Position numbers and translations under genes: made by a program. The notes under the pieces are model-generated. The model worked only from the letters and a program-made list of their open reading frames with translations, did not search any database and was not told where the DNA came from. Positions 15,370-21,697 of a stretch of DNA of 25,777 nucleotides are shown here, piece after piece; position 1 is the first letter of the stretch, and each line of letters begins with the position of its first letter. The DNA is from Hydromicrobium sp964415365 (lineage in GTDB: Bacteria; Actinomycetota; Humimicrobiia; Humimicrobiales; Humimicrobiaceae): positions 1-25,777 of the forward strand of contig CAYPYW010000030.1 of assembly GCA_964415365.1 (NCBI GenBank). The letters are read 5' to 3'.

Positions 15370-16259
15370 ATAAAAGATAGAAAATATACTATAGTTGGTA
15401 TAGGCGAATTATTGTGGGATTTGCTTCCTGAAGGTAAAAAAATTGGTGGAGCACCAGCAAATTTTATTTACAATATTTCAGCCCTAGGCCATAAGGGAAT
15501 TATCGCAAGCCGTATAGGAGAAGATAAGCTTGGAAAAAAAATTCTACAATATTTCATTGATTTAAAAATTTCAACCGAATACATACAAATAGATAATGAA
15601 AATCCAACTGGAACAGTGAATGTAATTGTTGATGAGTCGGGTAACCCAAAATATACAATAAAAAAGAATGTTGCTTGGGATTTTTTAGAATTTGAGAAAA
15701 AGTGGAAACATCTAGCAAAAGAAGTTGATGCAGTATATTTTGGTTCACTATCACAAAGGTCAGAAAAATCTTATTTTACAGTTAAGAAATTTTTAAAACA
15801 TGCCAAAGAAGGAACTGTTATTATATTTGATGCCAATTTAAGACAAAATTTCTATTCAGCTGAAATAATTGCAGAATCCTTACAGGCGTCTTTAATACTT
15901 AAAATAAATGATACAGAATTGTCAACACTTCAATATTTATTTGGTTACAAGAATAATAATCTAGAAGAATTTTGTGATTTTTTAATAAATATAAATTAAA
16001 TCTAATTTGTATAACTTTTGGTAGAAATGGTAGTATGCTAGTTACAAATCAAGAAATTGACAGGCATAATAGGTATGAAGTTAAAGTAGTTGATACTGTT
16101 GGTGCTGGTGATGCATTTTTAGCGGCTTTAGTTATAAAATATTTAGAAGGAAAATCATTAAAAGAAATGAACGAAGCTGCAAATAAATTAGGTTCTTGGG
16201 TAGCATCTAAATTAGGTGCTACTCCTCCTATAGGCAAGTATGTTAAAGAATTTTTATAA
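15370..16259 (+). pseudogene. PfkB-family sugar kinase, start lost and frameshifted
   Basis: The N-terminal part reads KDRKYTIVGIGELLWDLLPE then GGAPANFIYNISALG, typical of fructokinase-like PfkB kinases. The frame stops after FCDFLININ at TAA (~15997). The correct continuation, YKLNLICITFGRNGSMLVTN then VDTVGAGDAF with the catalytic GAGD Asp, lies in another frame and runs to 16259. A good ribosome site (AAAGGAG, 15355-15361) precedes ATA at 15370, where an ATG would be expected; the first usable TTG (15412) would delete the first strand. Thus at least one frameshift and probably a start-codon change are present. It is the last gene of the sugar cluster and would have phosphorylated the sugar. 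Confidence 0.8.
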
Positions 16260-16265
16260 TTTGCA

Positions 16266-16406
16266 ATGGCAAATGGAGTAGAAAGTGAAGTAGTAGGCAG
16301 CGCTAATGTCCTGATATTTCCCAACATTGTATGCATAAAAGCTATAAACAGGTTGGCAAAGACCAATTATTATGGGATGATTATACAGGGTTCTCAAATA
16401 GAGTAG
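16266..16406 (+). pseudogene. Phosphate acetyltransferase (PTA/PTB) fragment
   Basis: A 46-residue stretch, ESEVVGSANVLIFPNI then INRLAKTNYYGMIIQGSQIE, resembles the C-terminal segment of phosphotransacetylases (family form: ADVLIFPDLEAGNIGYKLVQRLA, then GPILQGL). The EAGNIGYK part is shortened to VCIK, so even the fragment has an internal deletion. It starts 6 bases after the kinase pseudogene. It is only a remnant. Confidence 0.55.
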
Positions 16407-16558
16407 TTAGCATTTAATGAAACTTCTAGGTAGAGTTTTATAATATGGTTTTTTCAGTCCTAAGAATTAGGAACATTGCGAAACTAATGAACTCAATGAT
16501 TTTACTCTGTTTAATACTACAGCTTATATATTTTCCCCTTCTATAAATTCAATTATCT
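16407..16558. other. AT-rich spacer without recognised features
   Basis: Neither strand carries a convincing coding stretch, and no strong repeats or hairpins stand out. Confidence 0.4.
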
Positions 16559-16817
16559 TTATTTGAATTTTGAAAAGTCTGTATAAACTCCTATAAATAA
16601 TGGTGATCCAGTAAATGATAATGGGGATATAGGACCAAAAAACATGAAAGGGAATTTATTATTGCTACTTGGGTCTATGAAAGATCGGTATAATTGAATC
16701 GCTGATTCATTATTTACAATATCACTAATTCTTCTTAATTCTTGGCCCGAGGTAAGACCGTATCCAAAACCAAAAATTCTCATTTGCCTTAAGATATCCT
16801 CGTCAAGGGAGTTGGTA
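16559..16817 (-). pseudogene. Gene fragment, possibly MttB-like methyltransferase, ending at R copy 3
   Basis: An open minus-strand frame has an ATG at 16783 but reads upstream without a stop to the edge of the R repeat (NSLDEDILRQMRIFGFGYGL then TSGQELRRISDIVNNESAIQ), so its 5' end seems to be cut by R. The segment FPFMFFGPISPLSFTGS contains PISPLSF, also found in the mid-region of trimethylamine/glycine-betaine methyltransferase (MttB/COG5598) proteins. The rest matches poorly, so this label is tentative. It stops at 16559. Confidence 0.3.
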
Positions 16818-16980
16818 GTTCGCCTAGCGACAAAGCCTTTCGCTGGGCGAGTGAAACCTACAGTTCACCCAGCGTAAACCTTAAATTTAAAAAGAAAATC
16901 AAAGTTATTTAAATATAAAAGCTCGGTAAATTGCCGGGCTTTTTGTGTTAGATAAGGACTTAGATGGGAAATCTTATAAA
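16818..16980 (+). repeat. R element, copy 3 (solo, without radC' or rep)
   Basis: Homologous to the segments after both radC' genes from AGTTCGCC through the terminator to GGAAATCTTATAAA, the rep ribosome-site region. Here it is neither preceded by radC nor followed by rep. Arms: CGCCTAGCGA (16821-16830), TCGCTGGGCG (16840-16849), TTCACCCAGCG (16864-16874). This copy has the best pairing: arm 1 with arm 2 is 10 of 10 (one G-T). It lies ~11.7 kb from copy 1 in direct orientation. Confidence 0.75.
16916..16944 (+). terminator. Intrinsic terminator in R copy 3
   Basis: GCTCGG (16921-16926) pairs with CCGGGC (16934-16939) with one T-G pair, followed by TTTTT (16940-16944). It is the most convincing terminator of the three R copies. 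Confidence 0.7.
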
Positions 16981-17044
16981 TACAGGTCTTTTTAACCATA
17001 CTTTTGGCATCTTCTTATTTGAAGTGCGTTAAATTTGAAAAAGG

Positions 17045-17455
17045 TCACTTATTCTTGCGATAAACCTCCAAAAATTCGGCTGGTGATAATACTCGTATGC
17101 CTTCTTGCTTCTTAGTCGGATAATGTTTTAAGTTTCCTGTTACTAAATACCGGGCTCCACAGGCAAGCGCCACCTCTAAAAAAGGTTCATCATCTTTATC
17201 CGGCAACCTTTTAACAAGAGGTTTTCCTGTAGTTAGATTTCCATTAACTTTTATTTGGTCAAGTAAATCTTCTACAGATTCTCGGATAAAAGGAAATTTT
17301 TCCCGGATTAAAACACTTTTATACTCAGAAAGAATTCTGGCGTCATAACAAAGTTCTAAATCCCCAGAAGCTACTTGCCTTATAATTTGACCTGCCGGTC
17401 CAAATGGAGAAAGTAATCCCGAGACGATGACATTCGTATCCAGAACCACTTTCAT
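17045..17455 (-). CDS. PIN-domain toxin (VapC-like, PIN_3 type)
   Basis: 136 residues: the start MKVVLDTNVIVSGLLSPFG carries the first PIN acidic residue (Asp6); SEYKSVLIREKF and LPDKDDEPFLEVALACGARY supply the further acidic residues, and LVTGNLKHYP is the family's end signature. PIN toxins are Mg-dependent ribonucleases. It overlaps the antitoxin gene by 4 bases. Base composition is richer in GC than neighbouring genes, suggesting recent arrival. The pair lies between R copy 3 and the second radC', in the same relative place as the RelE pair before the first radC'. Confidence 0.88.
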   Translation of the reverse strand: MKVVLDTNVIVSGLLSPFGPAGQIIRQVASGDLELCYDARILSEYKSVLIREKFPFIRESVEDLLDQIKVNGNLTTGKPLVKRLPDKDDEPFLEVALACGARYLVTGNLKHYPTKKQEGIRVLSPAEFLEVYRKNK

Positions 17456-17742
17456 TTAGCTTTTTGTTCCTTTCGTACAGCAGCAATCTCTTTGTTAATT
17501 TCTTCCAGGGTCATTCGGTCAGTGCCTGCTTCGACAGAACTTCTTTGCATTAAATTTACCGCTTCCATTGCACGCAATCGCCGGATTATAGCAAGAGATT
17601 CTTCGATTTTCTCTGCAGAAGTAGCAGTTAGGATAGCAATGGGCTTACCGTTAGATGTAAGCACCATTTCTTTTTCTTTTGGAAGATCCTGTTGAATCTT
17701 TGCTGAATTGTTACGTAAATCTCTTATCGTTATAAATCGCAT
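17452..17742 (-). CDS. Phd/YefM-type antitoxin of the PIN toxin
   Basis: 96 residues. The N-terminal MRFITIRDLRNNSAKIQQDL and EMVLTSNGKPIAILTA are the Phd/YefM DNA-binding fold; the C-terminal acidic-basic helices would bind the toxin. The stop overlaps the toxin start by 4 bases, so the two are coupled. AGGAGG lies 8 bases before the ATG, and a good promoter is upstream on the minus strand. Confidence 0.85.
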   Translation of the reverse strand: MRFITIRDLRNNSAKIQQDLPKEKEMVLTSNGKPIAILTATSAEKIEESLAIIRRLRAMEAVNLMQRSSVEAGTDRMTLEEINKEIAAVRKEQKAK

Positions 17743-17766
17743 TCTATCAACCTCCTGTTACTTTAC

Positions 17767-17795
17767 AGTGTACCCTATTGTCACCCATTTGGCAA
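17767..17795 (-). promoter_or_regulatory. Sigma-70-type promoter for the PIN/Phd pair
   Basis: On the minus strand TTGCCA (17795-17790) and TACACT (17772-17767) are separated by 17 bases, and the AGGAGG ribosome site of the antitoxin follows. Spacing and boxes fit a housekeeping promoter. Confidence 0.55.
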
Positions 17796-17881
17796 CGGGC
17801 AAGGGTATGTTTGTCATCTACGTCTTAAAAGTGCATACCTAAAAAGCTATAATCTAGAATCAAAAGGATGGTTTAAAGATT

Positions 17882-17998
17882 ATGGCACAATTGCATAAAA
17901 AATTTACAGATGGAGAAGCAAAAAGACTGGTTGAGTGCTATATTGCTGAAGAAATAAAAAGGGTTCAATTGGAGTGGACACCAAAAACTAGACACTAA
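17882..17998 (+). pseudogene. Transposase N-terminal fragment
   Basis: 38 residues starting MAQLHKKFTDGEAKRLVECY and continuing IAEEIKRVQLEW. This resembles the N-terminal helix region of DDE transposases or integrases (pattern HKKFTDxQVKELIERYLxKEIER, quoted from memory of the family). It ends after 38 codons without a catalytic domain. The remnant separates the PIN/Phd pair from the second radC'. Confidence 0.4.
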
Positions 17999-18061
17999 CT
18001 CTCCGTTTTATTATTTTAGATTCATATTCTCTAAGCTTCTATTAAAAGCTCATAAATATAT

Positions 18062-18077
18062 TTGCATAAATGCGTAA
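18062..18077. promoter_or_regulatory. Tandem 8-bp boxes upstream of second radC'
   Basis: TTGCATAA (18062-18069) is followed directly by ATGCGTAA (18070-18077), ~50 bases before the TTG start. They resemble the TTACATAA boxes before the first radC', in sequence and position, though they are less regular. Confidence 0.35.
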
Positions 18078-18126
18078 ATATGATAATATATAGAATAATT
18101 TTTTATAATTAATATCGGGTAAAAAA

Positions 18127-18660
18127 TTGTATAGGATATCAATTAAAAATTGGCCTGAACTTGAAAGGCCCAGGGAAAAACTTCTAAAAAAGGGGCCAGA
18201 ATATCTTTCCGATTGTGAACTTTTAGCGATAATACTAAGGACAGGAATGGGGAGCAGTAAAGAAAAGTTCTCTGCTCTTGATCTGGCTAAGAGAATACTG
18301 ACTGAGTACAATGGCTTAAAAAATATGACGGATTTATCACTTTCCGAATTTTCGAAAATAAAAGGAATAGGGATAGCGAAAGTAGCACAGATTATTGCTG
18401 CACTTGAACTGGGTAGAAGAGCGGTATCAGAGAGAAATGGAAACAATACAAGTTTTAGGTGCAGTGAAGAGGTGGCAAATTACTATATTCCTCTTCTTAA
18501 AGACTTAAAGAAGGAACAGTTCAGAGTGCTGCTTCTGGATATAAAGAACAAAGTGATAAAAGAGGTCTTAATATCGGTCGGAAGTTTGACGAGTTCGACA
18601 GTTCGCCTAGCGACAAAACCTTTCACTGGGCGAGTGAAGGCTATAGCTCACCTAGCGTAA
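18127..18660 (+). CDS. radC: Truncated RadC, module 2
   Basis: 177 residues closely similar to the first copy: WPELERPREKLLKKGPEYLS at the N-terminus, HhH EFSKIKGIGIAKVAQIIAAL near residues 75-95, and EQFRVLLLDIKNKV of the JAB domain up to GSLTSSTV. Again the HPREVF and HNHPSG...D catalytic part is missing; the frame runs through R for 20 more codons and stops at TAA 18658-18660, just after the third R arm. The TTG start and TTGTA[CT]AG context match copy 1. The region after the HhH is more alike between copies than the region before it (QLIxxL-type variation around residues 35-75), which suggests selection or gene conversion in the second half. Confidence 0.8.
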   Translation: MYRISIKNWPELERPREKLLKKGPEYLSDCELLAIILRTGMGSSKEKFSALDLAKRILTEYNGLKNMTDLSLSEFSKIKGIGIAKVAQIIAALELGRRAVSERNGNNTSFRCSEEVANYYIPLLKDLKKEQFRVLLLDIKNKVIKEVLISVGSLTSSTVRLATKPFTGRVKAIAHLA

Positions 18661-18764
18661 ACCTGAAATTCAGAAAGAAAATCAAAGTTATTTAGATATG
18701 GAAAGCTCGGTATAATGCCGAGCTTCTGTTATTTGGCAAGGATTTAAAAAGAAAGTCTTATAAA
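18600..18764 (+). repeat. R element, copy 2
   Basis: Arms: CGCCTAGCGA (18604-18613), TCACTGGGCG (18623-18632), CTCACCTAGCG (18647-18657). The small stem after the arms reads CTGAAATTCAG here and CTTAAATTTAA in copies 1 and 3. The paired G/C changes together to T/A, one compensatory change supporting a structured nucleic acid. The copy connects radC' directly to an intact rep gene. Confidence 0.75.
18700..18728 (+). terminator. Terminator-like hairpin in R copy 2
   Basis: GCTCGG (18705-18710) pairs with CCGAGC (18718-18723) around a 7-base loop, followed by TTCTGTTATTT. The same stem is seen in copies 1 and 3. Confidence 0.55.
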
Positions 18765-19688
18765 ATGAGCAGAGATAACTTAAGAGATGGCCGAGTAAAG
18801 AATTGGTTTTATCTCGAAAATGATTTACTGGACCGGGATGACCTAACTATTTATGAAAAAACTGTCTATATAGTTATAGCTAGATATGTTAACGGAGAAA
18901 ATAAAGCATTCCCGAGTTATGAAACCATTGCAAAAAAAGGAAGCATGGCTAAAGTTCAGATAAAGCGAGTAGTAAAGTCTTTAATCAAAAAAGGACTTTT
19001 AAAAAAAGAAGTTAGAAAAGATAAAAACAATAAAGGTTATACGTCAAATTTATATACTTTATTAAATCCGAAACCTAAAGATAAAAGTAATATTAATAAA
19101 AGGGGGGTGGTATCTGTCAGATACCAGGGTGGTGTACCACAGATACCAGGGGTGGTATCTCACAGATACCCTAACAATACCAATATTAAAAAGACTAATT
19201 TAAATAACGTTAATAGAGCCGGCAGTAAGGAGATTGTGGAAAACTCTAAAGAGGAGATGAAGGAAAAGACAGAAGAAAATGAAGAGGACATTAACGATAT
19301 CAGGAGAAAAATAAAAGAATCCTTAAAAGATGGGGAAAAATGTAACTTTATAAAGCCTAAAAACTCTGGAGAAGAAAAAAACACTGATTCAAAAGGTGAA
19401 TACTTCAAAAGCAGTTTGGTAGAGGAATATCCTAAACCAAATAGATATATGCTTAGAGAAAAGGAGCTACTGGCTAAAGAAATAGCAGGAGAGCTGGAGG
19501 ATGATCACAGCCTGGGAGCATTCCGAATAATAGTTGATAGAATATCGGAGCAGCGGATAAGAATATTTCTAAGTATAGTAAAAGACACATATCTTACTGG
19601 AAAAATAAAGAAAAGTAGAGGTGCAATGTTTATATCACTCGCTAAAGCCTATGCTATAAAAAATAATGTAAATCTTAATTTCAGGTGA
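18765..19688 (+). CDS. Replication initiator-like protein, winged-helix (HTH_36) type (rep module 2)
   Basis: 307 residues, intact. The start MSRDNLRDGR resembles that of rep 1. Residues ~20-100 are a winged helix of the HTH_36 kind (LTIYEKTVYIVIARYVNGEN, FPSYETIAKKGSMAKVQIKR then VVKSLIKKGLLKKEV), unrelated to the RepA_N domain of rep 1. A linker at ~115-135 carries the iterons; a charged linker follows (KEEMKEKTEENEEDIND). The C-terminal ~80 residues (REKELLAKEIAGELEDDHSL to NNVNLNFR) are almost the same as in rep 1. HTH_36 proteins are typical of plasmid and phage replication initiators. It ends in TGA. The ribosome site is weak (AAAGAAAG). Confidence 0.75.
   Translation: MSRDNLRDGRVKNWFYLENDLLDRDDLTIYEKTVYIVIARYVNGENKAFPSYETIAKKGSMAKVQIKRVVKSLIKKGLLKKEVRKDKNNKGYTSNLYTLLNPKPKDKSNINKRGVVSVRYQGGVPQIPGVVSHRYPNNTNIKKTNLNNVNRAGSKEIVENSKEEMKEKTEENEEDINDIRRKIKESLKDGEKCNFIKPKNSGEEKNTDSKGEYFKSSLVEEYPKPNRYMLREKELLAKEIAGELEDDHSLGAFRIIVDRISEQRIRIFLSIVKDTYLTGKIKKSRGAMFISLAKAYAIKNNVNLNFR
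19109..19171 (+). repeat. Iterons inside rep 2 (candidate origin)
   Basis: CAGATACC recurs at 19118, 19140 and 19163 (22 and 23 bases apart), and GGTATCT precedes it at 19109 and 19154. The first is a perfect inverted repeat, GGTATCTG-T-CAGATACC (19109-19125). They lie just after the winged-helix coding part, at the same place as the different iterons of rep 1. Confidence 0.65.
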
Positions 19689-19777
19689 TATAGATTATGA
19701 ATATGACCTTACCCCATTCTTTAATCCATCTATGAAAATCCTTGTCAATGGACTAACAAAGGGTAAAATAACTGTGA

Positions 19778-20245
19778 TTAAGAAGCCGATGTTACTTTAG
19801 GTTCCAGGATGACTTCAGACTTTACAGAATTTGCCACAAAACAACTATCTTCAGAAATTTTTAATAGATTTTTTGCTATCTCTATATTTCCTTTAGATTC
19901 AACTGTTATCTTTGGTTTTAATATTATTTTGGAGAATAAATATTTCATTCCAACCAGTTCTATTACTCCTTCAGCGGAGCTTTCATAATTTAGGAATTTT
20001 AACCCTCGTTTTCCGGCATGGTAGGAAAATGTTGTCATAAGGCAGGCATTAACTGAGGACAATAATAATTCCTCAGGTGTTCAGATTCCTTTTTCACCTC
20101 CAAATTCAACTGGAGTTGATACTTCGAAGGGGGGTTTATTTTCAGATTCAGTAATTCCTTTTTTCGTTCCGGTTAATTTTAAATTTGTTCTGTATATAAA
20201 TTTCTTACCCTTGACCTTTACTTTATTTACTTTGTTATCGTTCAT
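19778..20245 (-). pseudogene. OsmC-family peroxidase/redox protein with in-frame TGA
   Basis: From the ATG at 20245 (AGGAG 7 bases upstream) the frame reads MNDNKVNKVKVKGKKFIYRT ... STPVEFGGEKGI, TGA (20083-20081), TPEELLLSSVNACLMTTFSY ... SEDSCFVANSVKSEV. OsmC proteins read GG..WSPEELL here, so the TGA most likely replaces TGG (Trp). Both redox cysteines, CLMTT and SCFVANS, lie after the stop and are intact. OsmC/Ohr proteins reduce organic peroxides. A downstream re-start would lack the first ~55 residues. It is the last gene of the minus-strand redox cluster. Confidence 0.75.
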
Positions 20246-20497
20246 TATTTACTCCTATGGTTTTTTATATTCTGATTACTTCTGTTTAAGCTTTTTTCTT
20301 TTGTATTTCTTCTATCATGGCATCTTTTCTTACTTATGGGTCACCTTAAAAAAGTTTATTTCTTCTATCTTCAATTATAAAACCCTTTTTCTAGTTTTAT
20401 AATATTTTTAATTTGCTTTTTTCTATTTTATTTTTTCTAATAGAAGTTTCTTAAACCGGTCAAGAGAAACTTTATAAGGTTGGATCTGGATCCCCAT

Positions 20498-21064
20498 TCA
20501 GTCTGAAAATTCTAGGATTTTTTCAGGATGACTCTCAATATATTTTTCCCAAAACCCGATTCCATCCAGAAGTATAGCTCCTCCAGTGTGCTTTGGGAAA
20601 TTTTCATTGGCCATTGCCTTATCCCAACCCTGAAATACATCATGTCTGTACAATATCCATCCCGGTGTGAGCCACCAGAATTTTTCACCATAAGCTATAC
20701 TGTTGGCTATTTTTTCTCTTTCCTTATCACTTACCAGCATGTCCATGCAATGGCTAGCATTTATTCTACTGATATTTTTAGCTTGTAGCTTTATTAAATC
20801 ATCTATGGTCTTATTTGGATTTTTGATGTTGATGTAGCAATATTTTCCTCCATAGACTACTATGATATTTTCGGAATACTTTCTGGCAAGATTTATTTTA
20901 TCTACAAGCTGACTTTCAAGTTCTATGGAATCTTCATGTCTTCCAGGTTTTGTAAATAAAACTTTTCTTGCATCTAAAAAATTATTTTTTCTTAGATAAT
21001 CTAGTTCAGGAGAAAGTGTCCCGCAGGCTACAATGACATGATCTTTAAAAGATTTCTTTTTCAT
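20498..21064 (-). CDS. DUF1638-type protein
   Basis: 188 residues: HVIVACGTLSPELDYLRKNN at the start, IIVVYGGKYCYINIKNP, then ISRINASHCMDMLVSDKERE and KFWWLTPGWILYRHD. This follows the DUF1638 plan (ACGTL..EL, LGYGLC-like, RxxxxHCxxxLLGS, YLTPGW), with YGGKYC in place of the usual YGLCG. DUF1638 genes are often found beside corrinoid methyltransferases in methylotrophic anaerobes; their function is not settled. Cys and His positions suggest metal binding, which is inference. It is downstream of thioredoxin on the minus strand. Confidence 0.65.
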   Translation of the reverse strand: MKKKSFKDHVIVACGTLSPELDYLRKNNFLDARKVLFTKPGRHEDSIELESQLVDKINLARKYSENIIVVYGGKYCYINIKNPNKTIDDLIKLQAKNISRINASHCMDMLVSDKEREKIANSIAYGEKFWWLTPGWILYRHDVFQGWDKAMANENFPKHTGGAILLDGIGFWEKYIESHPEKILEFSD

Positions 21065-21112
21065 TTAAAATAAAACCTTTCATTATTATGGACCTTAAAC
21101 TTGATTTTTACT

Positions 21113-21316
21113 TTATTTGATCCCTCCTTCTAGTCCTGCTAATGTTTGGAATAATTTCTTGTTAGCTTTCTCTAACTCTTGCGCTGCTTTAAATGCATTA
21201 TTATAGATTGAGTTGCCTTCAAATTTATTAGATTTCTCAACCCATTTACCGAATTTCTCAGCATACTTTTTGCTGTTCTCAACCCAAGAACTTAAGATTG
21301 TCTTGAGCCTTCCCAT
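21113..21316 (-). CDS. Small hypothetical helical protein
   Basis: 67 residues, highly charged and predicted helical (WVENSKKYAEKFGKWVEKSN, then AFKAAQELEKANKKLFQTLA). Not recognised. The ATG abuts the thioredoxin stop codon directly, so it is co-translated with it. The two similar WVE(N/K)S segments suggest a short internal repeat. There is no signal peptide, cysteine or membrane segment. Confidence 0.6.
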   Translation of the reverse strand: MGRLKTILSSWVENSKKYAEKFGKWVEKSNKFEGNSIYNNAFKAAQELEKANKKLFQTLAGLEGGIK

Positions 21317-21658
21317 TTAATCATTTGGGAACCTCTTGAGAATATCTTCAACCATAGCCCGAATTGTATTTTCTGGTACTGCACCCAGGATTTCATCTAT
21401 CTTCTCTCCACCATAAAAGAACATCTGCATCGGTATACTCATAATCTGATACTTCATTGCTGTCTGTCGGTTTTGATCTACATCCATCTTGCAGAACTTA
21501 AACCTTCCCTCATACTCCTCTGAAAGCTTATCATATATTGGTGAGACCATCATGCAGGGGCCACACCATGGTGCCCAGAAATCAATCTCCGTGGGGAGAT
21601 TGGATCTCAGAACTTCCTCCTCAAAATTTTGATCCGTAACTTCTATTACTTTGCTCAT
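21317..21658 (-). CDS. trxA: Thioredoxin
   Basis: 113 residues with the active site FWAPWCGPCMMV (Cys32, Cys35) and the cis-proline loop MSIPMQMFF near residue 76. It reduces protein disulfides in the cytoplasm, using the thioredoxin reductase encoded upstream in the same direction. Trp before the CGPC and the overall length are standard. GGAGGC lies just upstream of the ATG. Two genes separate it from the Fur-like regulator, forming a redox cluster. Confidence 0.93.
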   Translation of the reverse strand: MSKVIEVTDQNFEEEVLRSNLPTEIDFWAPWCGPCMMVSPIYDKLSEEYEGRFKFCKMDVDQNRQTAMKYQIMSIPMQMFFYGGEKIDEILGAVPENTIRAMVEDILKRFPND

Positions 21659-21697
21659 AATGCCTCCTTCTAATTTGACTAATGGTGTAAATAAGTA

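Noticed and set aside
19109..19171. The short repeats in rep genes as a CRISPR array
   Set aside because: Units are only ~22-23 bp with no spacers, lie within coding sequence, and no cas genes are present.
3882..19688. Phage prophage interpretation of the region
   Set aside because: No integrase, capsid, terminase, tail or lysis genes are present; the replication and addiction genes fit plasmid-like elements better.
20081..20083. Selenocysteine at the OsmC TGA
   Set aside because: The position corresponds to a conserved Trp, not the catalytic Cys, which is present downstream; no clear SECIS-like hairpin was recognised.
20211..20402. A hydrophobic plus-strand frame that could be read as a membrane protein
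   Set aside because: It is produced by a T-rich intergenic stretch and overlaps the osmC start on the other strand; no ribosome site.
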